A stretch of DNA of 64,000 nucleotides. Source: Reinekea thalattae. GTDB taxonomy: Bacteria > Pseudomonadota > Gammaproteobacteria > Pseudomonadales > Natronospirillaceae. A program made the translations under genes and the position numbers. Position 1 is the first letter of the stretch. Every line of letters starts with the position of its first letter. The stretch is taken from contig NZ_VKAD01000001.1 in the NCBI RefSeq assembly GCF_008041945.1, positions 124,001-188,000 of the forward strand, read 5' to 3'. The notes beneath the pieces are model-generated. The model did not search any database. It saw nothing but the letters and a program-made list of their open reading frames with translations, and had not been told where the DNA came from. Shown piece by piece: positions 45,194-52,448 of the stretch.

Positions 45194-46307
45194 GCTGATT
45201 GACCTCATTAAACAATGCTTGCCCAGTCGTTTTAGACCTCGGCGTTATCCAGTCACTGATGACACCTTTGAACTAACTACCTTTGAAGGCGATATCGAAC
45301 AGTGGCTACAAAATTACCCAGTTTGCCAAACCAATGTCGATATTTATTACAACCTTGCTGAGTTGTTTCGTCGGCGTGGTGAGTTTGATAAGGCCGTATC
45401 CATCCATCAGGCCATCTCATTAGCAAAGCTTGAAGGTCATGAACCCTTTAAATTAGCCATTGAAATCGCGCACGATTATTACTCGGCAGGGGTGCTTAGC
45501 CACGCCGAGGAAATGTTGGTCGGTGCCTTAGATGAGGCCGATGATCATACTTCTCGACAAGCCTTTCGTTTATGGTTGGCGATTTTAGAAAAAGAACAAG
45601 ATTGGCACCGAGCCATTGAATTGATCGAAAAACACGGCACGCCAGGGTCGGGTAGCTTACGCTTGGCTAATCTTTATTGTCAGTACGCTATTGAGCTTGA
45701 ACAGCGCGGCGATTATGCCGAGTCGGCCAGTTTATTAACCAAGGCGATGCGCATTGAAGGTTGCAGGGCGCTTTTTCTTTCTGGTTTGTGGCAAGAGCGT
45801 CATGGTAAGCAAGTACTCGCATTTCAGCATTATGTTGCGGTATTAAAAAATAACCCACTGCGAGCAGATCTGGTCGTATTACCGCTACAGCAGTTAGCCT
45901 TAGAGCTTGGCCGCCAAGCAGAATTACTGGCGTTATTTGCTGAGCTTTATCAGCGTCAGCCGTCGGTTCGTTTTGTCGAGTCGGTCATTGAGCTGTGCCG
46001 ACTGTCACATCAACCCGTATCAGAGTCTTGGTCAGCGGCGATCCGGCAGCAAGCACATCTGGGCCGGTCAACCATTGTGAGCCGTTATTGGCTAGAGCAA
46101 AATGCTGACTGTTCAGAAACAACCTTGGCGCTGGTCGATTCTGTACTGGCGTCAGCCGATTTATCGACGACAGAGCATTATGTTTGCGCTCAGTGTGGTC
46201 GAGCAGTCGAAAAATTGCTTTGGCAATGCCCTCAGTGTGAAGCTTGGGAAACCATCTATTCCAGTTATGAACTGAAATTATCGAGCAGTTCGACACAATC
46301 GCTATAA
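45186..46307 (+). CDS. lapB: LapB/YciM, lipopolysaccharide assembly protein B
   Basis: 373 residues from the ATG at 45186 (MNKLIDLIKQCLPSRFRPRR). TPR repeats fill about 50-330 ('DIYYNLAELFRRRGEFDKAVSIHQ'), and the C-terminal rubredoxin-like metal site is 'CAQCGRAVEKLLWQCPQCEAWETI'. LapB guides FtsH to degrade LpxC. Unlike the E. coli protein, no clear N-terminal membrane anchor is seen in the chosen start; LapA could provide membrane location. Confidence 0.94.
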   Translation: MNKLIDLIKQCLPSRFRPRRYPVTDDTFELTTFEGDIEQWLQNYPVCQTNVDIYYNLAELFRRRGEFDKAVSIHQAISLAKLEGHEPFKLAIEIAHDYYSAGVLSHAEEMLVGALDEADDHTSRQAFRLWLAILEKEQDWHRAIELIEKHGTPGSGSLRLANLYCQYAIELEQRGDYAESASLLTKAMRIEGCRALFLSGLWQERHGKQVLAFQHYVAVLKNNPLRADLVVLPLQQLALELGRQAELLALFAELYQRQPSVRFVESVIELCRLSHQPVSESWSAAIRQQAHLGRSTIVSRYWLEQNADCSETTLALVDSVLASADLSTTEHYVCAQCGRAVEKLLWQCPQCEAWETIYSSYELKLSSSSTQSL

Positions 46308-46333
46308 TTCATTGATTTTTATAAGAAAAAAAG

Positions 46334-46361
46334 TTGCATCACCGAAATTTTTCGGTATTAT
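46334..46361 (+). promoter_or_regulatory. Promoter of the tRNA-Glu/tRNA-Gly unit
   Basis: TTGCAT (46334-46339) and TATTAT (46356-46361) at 16 bp, followed by a GC-rich discriminator (gcgctcg) typical of stringently controlled stable-RNA promoters. Confidence 0.78.
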
Positions 46362-46386
46362 AGCGCTCGTTCTTGAGGTACACAGT

Positions 46387-46462
46387 GTCCCGTTCGTCTA
46401 GTGGCCTAGGACACCGCCCTTTCACGGCGGTAACAGGGGTTCGAGTCCCCTACGGGATACCA
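46387..46462 (+). tRNA. tRNA-Glu (anticodon TTC), second copy
   Basis: 76 nt with encoded CCA, the same sequence as the copy at 10729; the flanking sequences differ. Cotranscribed with tRNA-Gly. Confidence 0.97.
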
Positions 46463-46506
46463 TTTTAAAACTCAAGAATTTACCGAATAGTGAAAGCTTC
46501 GGTCTT

Positions 46507-46581
46507 GCGGGAATAGCTCAGTGGTAGAGCACAACCTTGCCAAGGTTGGGGTCGGGAGTTCGAGCCTCCTTTCCCGCTCCA
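46507..46581 (+). tRNA. tRNA-Gly (anticodon GCC)
   Basis: 75 nt. The acceptor pairs GCGGGAA with TTCCCGC, followed by T and CCA; the anticodon loop TTGCCAA is centred on GCC, and the T-arm is GGGAGTTCGAGCCTCC. Confidence 0.97.
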
Positions 46582-46587
46582 AATTCT

Positions 46588-46614
46588 AAAAAGCAGCCTT
46601 ATGGCTGCTTTTTT
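46588..46614 (+). terminator. Terminator of the tRNA unit
   Basis: AAGCAGCC-TTAT-GGCTGCTT followed by TTTT. Confidence 0.92.
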
Positions 46615-46655
46615 CGTTTCTGAAGCTCTATTTTTAACATCGAGGTTTTCTCGAC

Positions 46656-46691
46656 AAAAAAAATCCCAACGTCGAATGCAACATTGGGATT
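46656..46691 (-). terminator. Terminator of the periplasmic cupin gene
   Basis: On the minus strand: AATCCCAATG-N12-CGTTGGGATT running into a T tract, about 50 bp after the cupin stop. Confidence 0.85.
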
Positions 46692-46741
46692 ATCGATTGT
46701 TATCTATTAATTCGCTTAGCCTTGATGACTGGTAGCGTTAA

Positions 46742-47548
46742 TTACTGGCCTTCATAGGCTTTCAGTTTTTCAGCGAAGTACTCTACATTGGTGCCGTAAG
46801 GACCTAAGCCCATTGACTCTTTGCGCCATTCGTTAACTTCAGCAAAGGCTTCCTCAGCAGGGCGTAAGAACTGAACGTCTTTGATCCAGTAATATTTAAA
46901 GCCACTGAAGTTACCGTTTTTAGGGTACCAGTAGAATACGCCGAAGCCAGATGGATCTTCGATTGGCGTATTGTGGATGGTGTTGCCAGGAATATAAAAA
47001 TACTGCCCCGTTTCCATCCACTGGTATTTACCTTGCGAAAGTGTACGTGCACGGCCAGAAACCGCGTAGTAACACTCAGGTTGGCCGTGGAAATGTGGTG
47101 CGTGGTCAGAAGGCTTACCATTGGTAATACCAATCGTGACAGGCCAATCACTGAGTTCTTTCCAAAGATAACCAACAGGAGCGTTATCTAGGCTACATTG
47201 AGCCGCTTCTAATACGTTACCATCGTCATCAATTGTTAAGCAGCCTTGGTTTTCTTTTGGAATGCTTTTGTCTGATTTAATGGTTTCAAAGTTAACTTTG
47301 CCTGCTTCCCAATCTTTAATGTAGGCCTCGATCGTTGGGTTAGAGCACTGCTCTGGCATAGTATCTTGAGGCGCATAAGGACTGGTTACATAGGGTACAG
47401 GTGTCGCCTGTTGGAACGGCTGCTGTGCCCGAACAAAGTGACCATGCTCGCTCATGTTAATGGTGGTGTGATCTTCTGCACTGGCTTGGCTTGTTGCTAT
47501 TGCTATTAGTGCTGGGACTACGGTCGTTAAAAGTAAAGCTTTCTTCAT
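46742..47548 (-). CDS. Periplasmic cupin protein, DMSP-lyase-superfamily-like metal site
   Basis: 268 residues. A signal peptide (MKKALLLTTVVPALIAIATSQASA) indicates the periplasm. The cupin core (about 140-190) has 'HAPHFHGQPECYYAVSG', giving H-x-H-x3-E-x-Y, and the distal His in 'YFYIPGNTIH', 32 residues after the Tyr. The same ligand spacing with that Tyr is reported for DddK-type DMSP lyases, though H-x-H-x3-E...H alone is general to cupins. It lies 281 bp downstream of tmm on the same strand. Tmm can oxidise dimethyl sulphide, so a DMSP-cleaving neighbour would make sense, but no acrylate-handling genes are present. An unrelated role with methylated amines is equally possible. Confidence 0.8.
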   Translation of the reverse strand: MKKALLLTTVVPALIAIATSQASAEDHTTINMSEHGHFVRAQQPFQQATPVPYVTSPYAPQDTMPEQCSNPTIEAYIKDWEAGKVNFETIKSDKSIPKENQGCLTIDDDGNVLEAAQCSLDNAPVGYLWKELSDWPVTIGITNGKPSDHAPHFHGQPECYYAVSGRARTLSQGKYQWMETGQYFYIPGNTIHNTPIEDPSGFGVFYWYPKNGNFSGFKYYWIKDVQFLRPAEEAFAEVNEWRKESMGLGPYGTNVEYFAEKLKAYEGQ

Positions 47549-47780
47549 GCTATCTATTCCTTAAAGGTTTTATAGAACATTAAAAGTACTTTCAAATTTA
47601 AGTGCGCAATTAACGTCGGCACTGTGTTTTTTGCACCGTCTTATGGTTATCGAGCTGGCAGAATAGAATTGCATTCCACCATATTCAGACAGTGTTCGAA
47701 CAGTAAGCTAAAGTTTACTCGCAAAACCTGCCTGTTAGCGGTTATTCCATTAAATTTCACAAAACTATAATAATTGGAGC

Positions 47781-47808
47781 GAGACCCTTGGCGGTTATCA
47801 AGGATCTC
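47781..47808 (-). terminator. Stem-loop between tmm and the cupin gene
   Basis: On the minus strand GAGATCCTTG-N8-CAAGGGTCTC, one mismatch, starting about 20 bp after the tmm stop. There is no strong T-run, so it may be partly read through into the cupin gene. Confidence 0.55.
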
Positions 47809-47829
47809 TGCTTGGGCCAGTCGGCGGAT

Positions 47830-49197
47830 TTAACCGACTTTTGGCACCTCGCTGCTCTCTGCCAGATAGGCTTCAAGGGAATCGTCTAAAGCATCGATCC
47901 ACGGAGTGTGGTGTGCCGGCGACATTGAACCTGTCATCAACGAGCGGAAAGAATAATCACGGAACGTCATGATGTTTTCTTTCTTATGGTGCTTCCACTC
48001 TAAGAAGGTTTTATTGACGCCGGCAACGTCGAAGGTGGGGTAGTCTGTCGCCTCAATTAATTCAAGAATATAGTCGCCCTGATAGGTATACATTTCTTCG
48101 GCGGTTTCGAGCGTTAATTCACGCTCACGCCAAGCCATGCTGTCGGCGGTCATCTCTTCAGTGGTTGCTGGTAGTGGAATTTTTCCAACAATAAGATCAC
48201 GCACATACCAAGCTTGGGCGTCGAACATATTGAAGGTGTACCACTGGTCCTGCATACCTAAATAAAACAGTTTTGGGTTAGCTTCCCAGGCAACGCCTTT
48301 ATAGAGATTCAACGGCCATAAGCGGTTGTCGGTTTTTAAACGTAGCGACTCTTCCATGAATGGGAAATGATGCAGGTAGCCAGTACATAAAATAATGGCG
48401 TCGACCTGTTCGCTGGTGCCATCTTGGAAGTAGGCTTTATCGGTATCGACTTTAATTAGATTGGGTTTTTCATCCCAGTTGTCTGGCCATTTATAACCCA
48501 TAGGCGCGGTTCGGTAACAGTTGATTAAACGCTTAGCGCCGTATTTGTAGCACTGCGAGCCGATATCTTCAGCGGAGTAACTGCTGCCAATAATCAACAC
48601 GGTCTTGTCTTTAAACTCTAATGCATCGCGGAAATCGTGGGCATGAAGAATGCGGCCTCCAAACTTACTGAAGCCTTCAAATTCAGGTACGTTTGGTGTT
48701 GAGAAGTGGCCCGAGGCACAGATAACATAGTCAAACTCTTCGCTGTATACGTTGTCTGTATTGTGGTCGTGAACGGTTACCGTGAACAGCTGGCTTTCAT
48801 CACTAAACTCAACATGACGCACAGGTGTGTTGAAGCGAATGTACTTACGAACACCAGCCTTCTCTACGCGTCCTTTTATGTAATCCCAAAGCACTTCGCG
48901 TGGCGGATAGGAGGCAATCGGTTTACCAAAATGCTCATCAAAGCTGTAGTCAGCAAATTCCAAACACTCCTTCGGACCGTTAGACCAAAGGTAGCGATAC
49001 ATACTGCAATGCACTGGCTCACCATTTTTATCTAAGCCGGTGCGCCATGTGTAATTCCACAGGCCACCCCAATCTTCTTGCTTTTCAAAACAAACTAATT
49101 CTGGAATGTCTTCGCCTTTTTCTTGCATTGACTGAAAGGCTCGCAGTTGCGCTAAACCACTTGGGCCTGCACCTATGATCGCAATACGTGCTGTCAT
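47830..49197 (-). CDS. tmm: Trimethylamine monooxygenase (FMO-type)
   Basis: 455 residues, the usual size for bacterial Tmm. '[18 protein letters not shown]' is the FAD-binding motif, '[23 protein letters not shown]' the NADPH-binding motif, and '[21 protein letters not shown]' the FMO-type C-T-G-Y motif. '[51 protein letters not shown]' is highly characteristic of Tmm. It oxidises trimethylamine to TMAO with NADPH and O2; known Tmm enzymes also oxidise dimethyl sulphide to DMSO. GGAGA precedes the ATG by five bases. Upstream, on the same strand, lies a candidate activator site at 49293. Tdm, the next enzyme, is across the regulator operon. Confidence 0.95.
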   Translation of the reverse strand: MTARIAIIGAGPSGLAQLRAFQSMQEKGEDIPELVCFEKQEDWGGLWNYTWRTGLDKNGEPVHCSMYRYLWSNGPKECLEFADYSFDEHFGKPIASYPPREVLWDYIKGRVEKAGVRKYIRFNTPVRHVEFSDESQLFTVTVHDHNTDNVYSEEFDYVICASGHFSTPNVPEFEGFSKFGGRILHAHDFRDALEFKDKTVLIIGSSYSAEDIGSQCYKYGAKRLINCYRTAPMGYKWPDNWDEKPNLIKVDTDKAYFQDGTSEQVDAIILCTGYLHHFPFMEESLRLKTDNRLWPLNLYKGVAWEANPKLFYLGMQDQWYTFNMFDAQAWYVRDLIVGKIPLPATTEEMTADSMAWRERELTLETAEEMYTYQGDYILELIEATDYPTFDVAGVNKTFLEWKHHKKENIMTFRDYSFRSLMTGSMSPAHHTPWIDALDDSLEAYLAESSEVPKVG

Positions 49198-49292
49198 AAT
49201 CGTCTCCGGTTAGTGCTAATTCTCAACGTTCAGGCTGCATTATTGATTACAGCGTTATTGCGACTAATAAATCACGTTAGCTGGGGTAAAAA

Positions 49293-49310
49293 AATTCCTA
49301 CGAATGGGTA
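49293..49310 (-). promoter_or_regulatory. Candidate NarL-type activator site, tmm promoter
   Basis: On the minus strand TACCCATTCGTAGGAATT, matching the shared consensus TAYYCMYTCKDRRGRATT. TACCCAT fits the NarL heptamer TACYYMT. It ends at a T-rich poor -35, with an AT-rich -10 region about 17 bp further, and is 96 bp before the tmm start. Confidence 0.6.
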
Positions 49311-49346
49311 ATTCAAAGGGGGTAAGCAAGGGTATTTTGGGCAATG

Positions 49347-50141
49347 TTAGTCGTGATTTTTTCGTTGCGTCTGAAAAATAAATCCTTCAACACCGAGCAC
49401 AACACCGCTTTCAGAATATTGGCCGTGACCCTTGTCTCTTACCCAAATTTCTTTGCCATCTTTTTGTACTAAAACATATTCCAAGTCAAAGCTGCTGTAT
49501 TGTTGCAATGCGCCCTGTACACCTTCCCAAACATAAGAGGCGTAATCGGGATGAATCATGGTGCCGATGCTGATTTCCAATTGATTCAATAATTCATCGG
49601 TGGAGTAACCGGTTAAGGCTTGGCAGCCGCCGCTGACATAATCGATGGTCCAGCTAATATTGTTGCGTGTTCGATACAGCATGGCCGGTAGGCGATTAAC
49701 CAAACTTTGCAGGCTGCGGTGACTGGCTTGGCGAATCTGTTCGTTACGAACTTGCGGAGTGATATCGCACAGCGTCGCCGATAAGGGGTACAGACTAGAC
49801 TCCCGCATTGATTGAATACGCATTTCACACCAGCGGAATTCACCGCTGCTGTGTAATAGGCGAAACCAAATAAGCTCGCTCTGATCAGGACTGAGTCGCT
49901 GCAATAATTGATGCCATTGGTTGATATCTTCTGGGTGAATAAAATGATTCAGTGGTAGGTCTAAACTCTGATCGACGCTGACACCTGTTAAATTTTGCCA
50001 GCATTGATTTACCGTTAAAATTTTCTGATCTTTATCCAAGGCGAGTACAACGTCATTTAAACTATTGAATAACTGCCAGAGGTGACGTTCAGATAATTCT
50101 TTGTTTGTGTTTTTGATCGGCCATTTCAGTAGTGCCATCAT
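49347..50141 (-). CDS. PAS-PAS protein without output domain
   Basis: 264 residues. A first PAS domain (about 20-130, 'LFNSLNDVVLALDKDQKILTVNQCWQNLTG') and a second (about 145-258, 'LPAMLYRTRNNISWTIDYVSGGCQALTGYSTDEL') with a PAC-like segment 'YVLVQKDGKEIWVRDKGHGQYSESGVVLGVEGFIFQT'. There is no kinase, GGDEF, HTH or membrane segment. It lies 6 bp after the response regulator stop, in one operon with the soluble kinase. Inferred role: a small-molecule or redox sensor passing its state to the kinase. The ATG could equally be the second one, three bases on. Confidence 0.82.
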   Translation of the reverse strand: MMALLKWPIKNTNKELSERHLWQLFNSLNDVVLALDKDQKILTVNQCWQNLTGVSVDQSLDLPLNHFIHPEDINQWHQLLQRLSPDQSELIWFRLLHSSGEFRWCEMRIQSMRESSLYPLSATLCDITPQVRNEQIRQASHRSLQSLVNRLPAMLYRTRNNISWTIDYVSGGCQALTGYSTDELLNQLEISIGTMIHPDYASYVWEGVQGALQQYSSFDLEYVLVQKDGKEIWVRDKGHGQYSESGVVLGVEGFIFQTQRKNHD

Positions 50142-50147
50142 AGACCC

Positions 50148-50819
50148 CTAATTCATTTCATCTTCCGTCAAATTCTTATGCGCCCATGCGGCTAACTCTA
50201 GGCGAGAATGCATCCCCAGTTTTCGCAATAGGTTTTTAACGTAGACTTTTACAGTGCCATCGCTAATACCCAGTTCACGGGCGATGAGTTTATTATTCAG
50301 GCCTTTGGCAATGTAGAGTAACGTCTCGCGCTCGCGTTCGGTCATATCGGCCAGAGTTGCATGATTATTGGTTGACTCCAATTGACTGCTTTCTCTTAAA
50401 TGGCTGGCTATGGATGTTACAGCGTCGGCGTTTAAGGCGATGTTGCCATCAATAACAGACAGCAAATGGCTGAGTAATTCATCCGGTGGCGTGTCTTTTT
50501 GCAAGTAGCCGTTGGCGCCATATTTGAGTGCTTCTAGCATTTTTTCCTGTTCGGTACAGGCCGTCATGATGACAATTTTTAATTGCTCATTACATTCCCT
50601 TAACTGTTTGAGTAAGGTCAGTCCGTCTTTATCGGGCATTTGTAGGTCGAGCAATAAAATGTCTGGATAGGCCGCTTCTAGATTATCCAGCAGGCTAAAG
50701 GCATTGTTGTATTCAGCAATAACTTGCATCTGTTCGCTGTCATTCAGTAGCTCAACAACGCCACGTCTAAACAGTGGGTGGTCATCGACAACAGCGACTT
50801 GAATGGCTTGTTCACTCAT
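50148..50819 (-). CDS. NarL/FixJ-family response regulator
   Basis: 223 residues. A receiver domain (about 5-122) has acidic residues in 'VAVVDDHPLFR', the phosphoacceptor Asp in 'DILLLDLQMPDKDG', and the Lys in 'YLQKDTPPDEL'. A LuxR-type HTH (about 155-215, 'LADMTERERETLLYIAKGLNNKLIARELGISDGTVKVYVKNLLRKLGMHSRLELAAW') follows. GGAGAG precedes the ATG. It is 14 bp after the kinase gene, so the two form a two-component pair. It is the obvious candidate to bind the TACYYMT-type sites before tmm, tdm and the dimethylamine monooxygenase genes. Confidence 0.93.
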   Translation of the reverse strand: MSEQAIQVAVVDDHPLFRRGVVELLNDSEQMQVIAEYNNAFSLLDNLEAAYPDILLLDLQMPDKDGLTLLKQLRECNEQLKIVIMTACTEQEKMLEALKYGANGYLQKDTPPDELLSHLLSVIDGNIALNADAVTSIASHLRESSQLESTNNHATLADMTERERETLLYIAKGLNNKLIARELGISDGTVKVYVKNLLRKLGMHSRLELAAWAHKNLTEDEMN

Positions 50820-50833
50820 AGTTCTCTCCGATT

Positions 50834-52015
50834 TTAAGACTCAGAAGAGTCTTCGACGTTTAACAATAGCCGAGTTTGGCTGCCGCCCTGATCACGATTG
50901 GTAATCGATAGGCTGCCGCCAATGCGCTCGGCCCGTTCACGCATAATTTGCATACCAAAACTATCGCGTCTTGCCGCAGAAGGCTCGATGCCGATGCCGT
51001 TATCTTCGATAACCACTTCCAGTTGGTTGCTGTTAACAGGGTTTAATAAAATGCTGGCATAGGTTGCATGCGAGTGGCGAACAATGTTGCTCAAGCTCTC
51101 TCGAATAATGTACAGGATTTGCAACGACTGCTTTGGGCTCAGTGTGTTAATGCGCATACGATTATCCAATTCAAAAAATATCGCAGACTGGTGTTTAAAT
51201 TCATTGATTGAATTAATAACGCCTTCAGCCAGGTTGTCCGTTTGCATGGTGATGCGTGAAGAGGTGATCAGTTCGCGAGTTTGACGGTAGGCGCATAAAG
51301 TGTAACTGCGTAAGTCTTCGGTGATCGGCTGTAATTCTTTATAGGGTTCTTGCTGGCAGAGCTTATCGAGTTTGGCGCTTTTAATACGCAAGTAGCCCAA
51401 CACCTGTGCCAGTGAGTCATGTAATTCTGCCGCGTAAATTGAGCGCTCTGTTTGCAGTGCGTTTTTTACTCGCTGCTCACGTTGATACCAGGCGTAAATA
51501 CCTTTCATTAAGCCTTGTTCAATGGAGCTAAGGGCCCAGTTTATTTTTTTACTGTCCGGTACTTTATCGTCGAAACTGCACAGTAACCAAACCACCACCT
51601 TGTCATACCTTAAGATTCGTTTGGCGAGCAATTGCCAATGCTTAGATTGGTGCGAAATGGTGAGTAATTCGTTTTCGGCTGGCGTGTTTTTGGTGAACTC
51701 TCGATGCAGCGACTGCAATAATTTTGGATGCGGTTGGTTTTGTTGCGCATGATGTACATAGGTTTCTGAGGTTTCTGGCATCGAAAAAATCACCAAAAGA
51801 TCGCACCGCTGTCGGCTGGTAAATAAATCATTCAGTGACATCTGTAAGTTTTCGATAATGCGCGGTAAGCGTTCACTTAACTGATCGGCCGTGGCTAATT
51901 CAAATGCTAAATCATTAAGGTCTGGAGCCTTGATTGGTTTATGCACTGTCATTGTTTGCGAGGTCAATAGTGGCAGATCGATACTCTGCAACCACTTTCT
52001 TATCGTTAGTGCCAT
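50834..52015 (-). CDS. Soluble NarX-type histidine kinase
   Basis: 393 residues from the ATG at 52015, where GGGAG lies six bases upstream; an in-frame GTG at 52060 is the alternative. The HisKA_3 phosphoacceptor box is 'YAAELHDSLAQVLGYLRIKSAKL', and the ATPase domain has 'YIIRESLSNIVRHSHATYASI' (N box) and 'VVIEDNGIGIEPS' (G1). The N-terminal 190 residues form a degenerate sensor region with no membrane helix or signal peptide, unlike NarX itself, so it must sense an internal signal or a partner such as the PAS-PAS protein of the operon. Divergent from tdm. Confidence 0.9.
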   Translation of the reverse strand: MALTIRKWLQSIDLPLLTSQTMTVHKPIKAPDLNDLAFELATADQLSERLPRIIENLQMSLNDLFTSRQRCDLLVIFSMPETSETYVHHAQQNQPHPKLLQSLHREFTKNTPAENELLTISHQSKHWQLLAKRILRYDKVVVWLLCSFDDKVPDSKKINWALSSIEQGLMKGIYAWYQREQRVKNALQTERSIYAAELHDSLAQVLGYLRIKSAKLDKLCQQEPYKELQPITEDLRSYTLCAYRQTRELITSSRITMQTDNLAEGVINSINEFKHQSAIFFELDNRMRINTLSPKQSLQILYIIRESLSNIVRHSHATYASILLNPVNSNQLEVVIEDNGIGIEPSAARRDSFGMQIMRERAERIGGSLSITNRDQGGSQTRLLLNVEDSSES

Positions 52016-52186
52016 TGCGCGCTCCCACGTTACTTTCTGATCACTCAACTTCCTGATCACTCATTATCAAGATTGAGACTGCTGTTCTGATTCGTATGTT
52101 CTTGGTACGTATGTTCTGAGTACGGACATTTGAAGGGCACTATCTATGCCATAAATTTAATTTTTATTTTACTAACCCAAAAGGGG

Positions 52187-52204
52187 TATTCCCTCTGGAG
52201 GATT
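52187..52204 (+). promoter_or_regulatory. Candidate NarL-type activator site, tdm promoter
   Basis: TATTCCCTCTGGAGGATT, preceded by GGGG, matches the shared consensus TAYYCMYTCKDRRGRATT. It abuts TTGCCT (52203-52208) as a weak -35, with an AT-rich -10 region about 16 bp further. Confidence 0.6.
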
Positions 52205-52280
52205 GCCTGAATTTTCCTACTGGTAAATATTTATTAACTGAAAAGCGGACTCCATTCAACAGCAAAGTAGGAGTGGAAGG

Positions 52281-52409
52281 ATGCTCAGCTTTGGTGACGC
52301 GAAGGTCTTTATTCGCACTCATAAGGCGCATTATTGGATGTTGTTAGGCTTTAGTCGTAGGGCTGATTTCCAGTGCACAGCAACGACAATTTATTTTGTT
52401 AAGACGTGA
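52281..52409 (+). CDS. Possible small ORF in the tdm leader
   Basis: 42 codons, ATG preceded by GGAGTGGAAGG, starting MLSFGDAKVFIRTHKAHYWM. It lies within the likely tdm 5' leader. There is no family resemblance; it could be a leader peptide or chance. Confidence 0.25.
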   Translation: MLSFGDAKVFIRTHKAHYWMLLGFSRRADFQCTATTIYFVKT

Positions 52410-52448
52410 TTTTATGAATAACAGAGTTCCATTGCGTAGGGTGAAAGT

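Larger units (their letters stand above)
52016..52448. other. Divergent region between kinase operon and tdm
   Basis: These 433 bp hold the tdm activator site at 52187 and a small ORF of 42 codons (52281-52409). CTGATCACTCAAC/TTCCTGATCACTC is repeated just before the kinase start, and GTATGTTCT is repeated at 52090-52130. No other gene is seen. Confidence 0.55.

Noticed and set aside
46742-47548. Firm call of DMSP lyase
   Set aside because: Ligand spacing is suggestive but shared widely among cupins, and no DMSP transport or acrylate genes are in the window.
52016-52448. Riboswitch before tdm
   Set aside because: No conserved aptamer pattern (for example glycine or THF type) could be recognised by eye.
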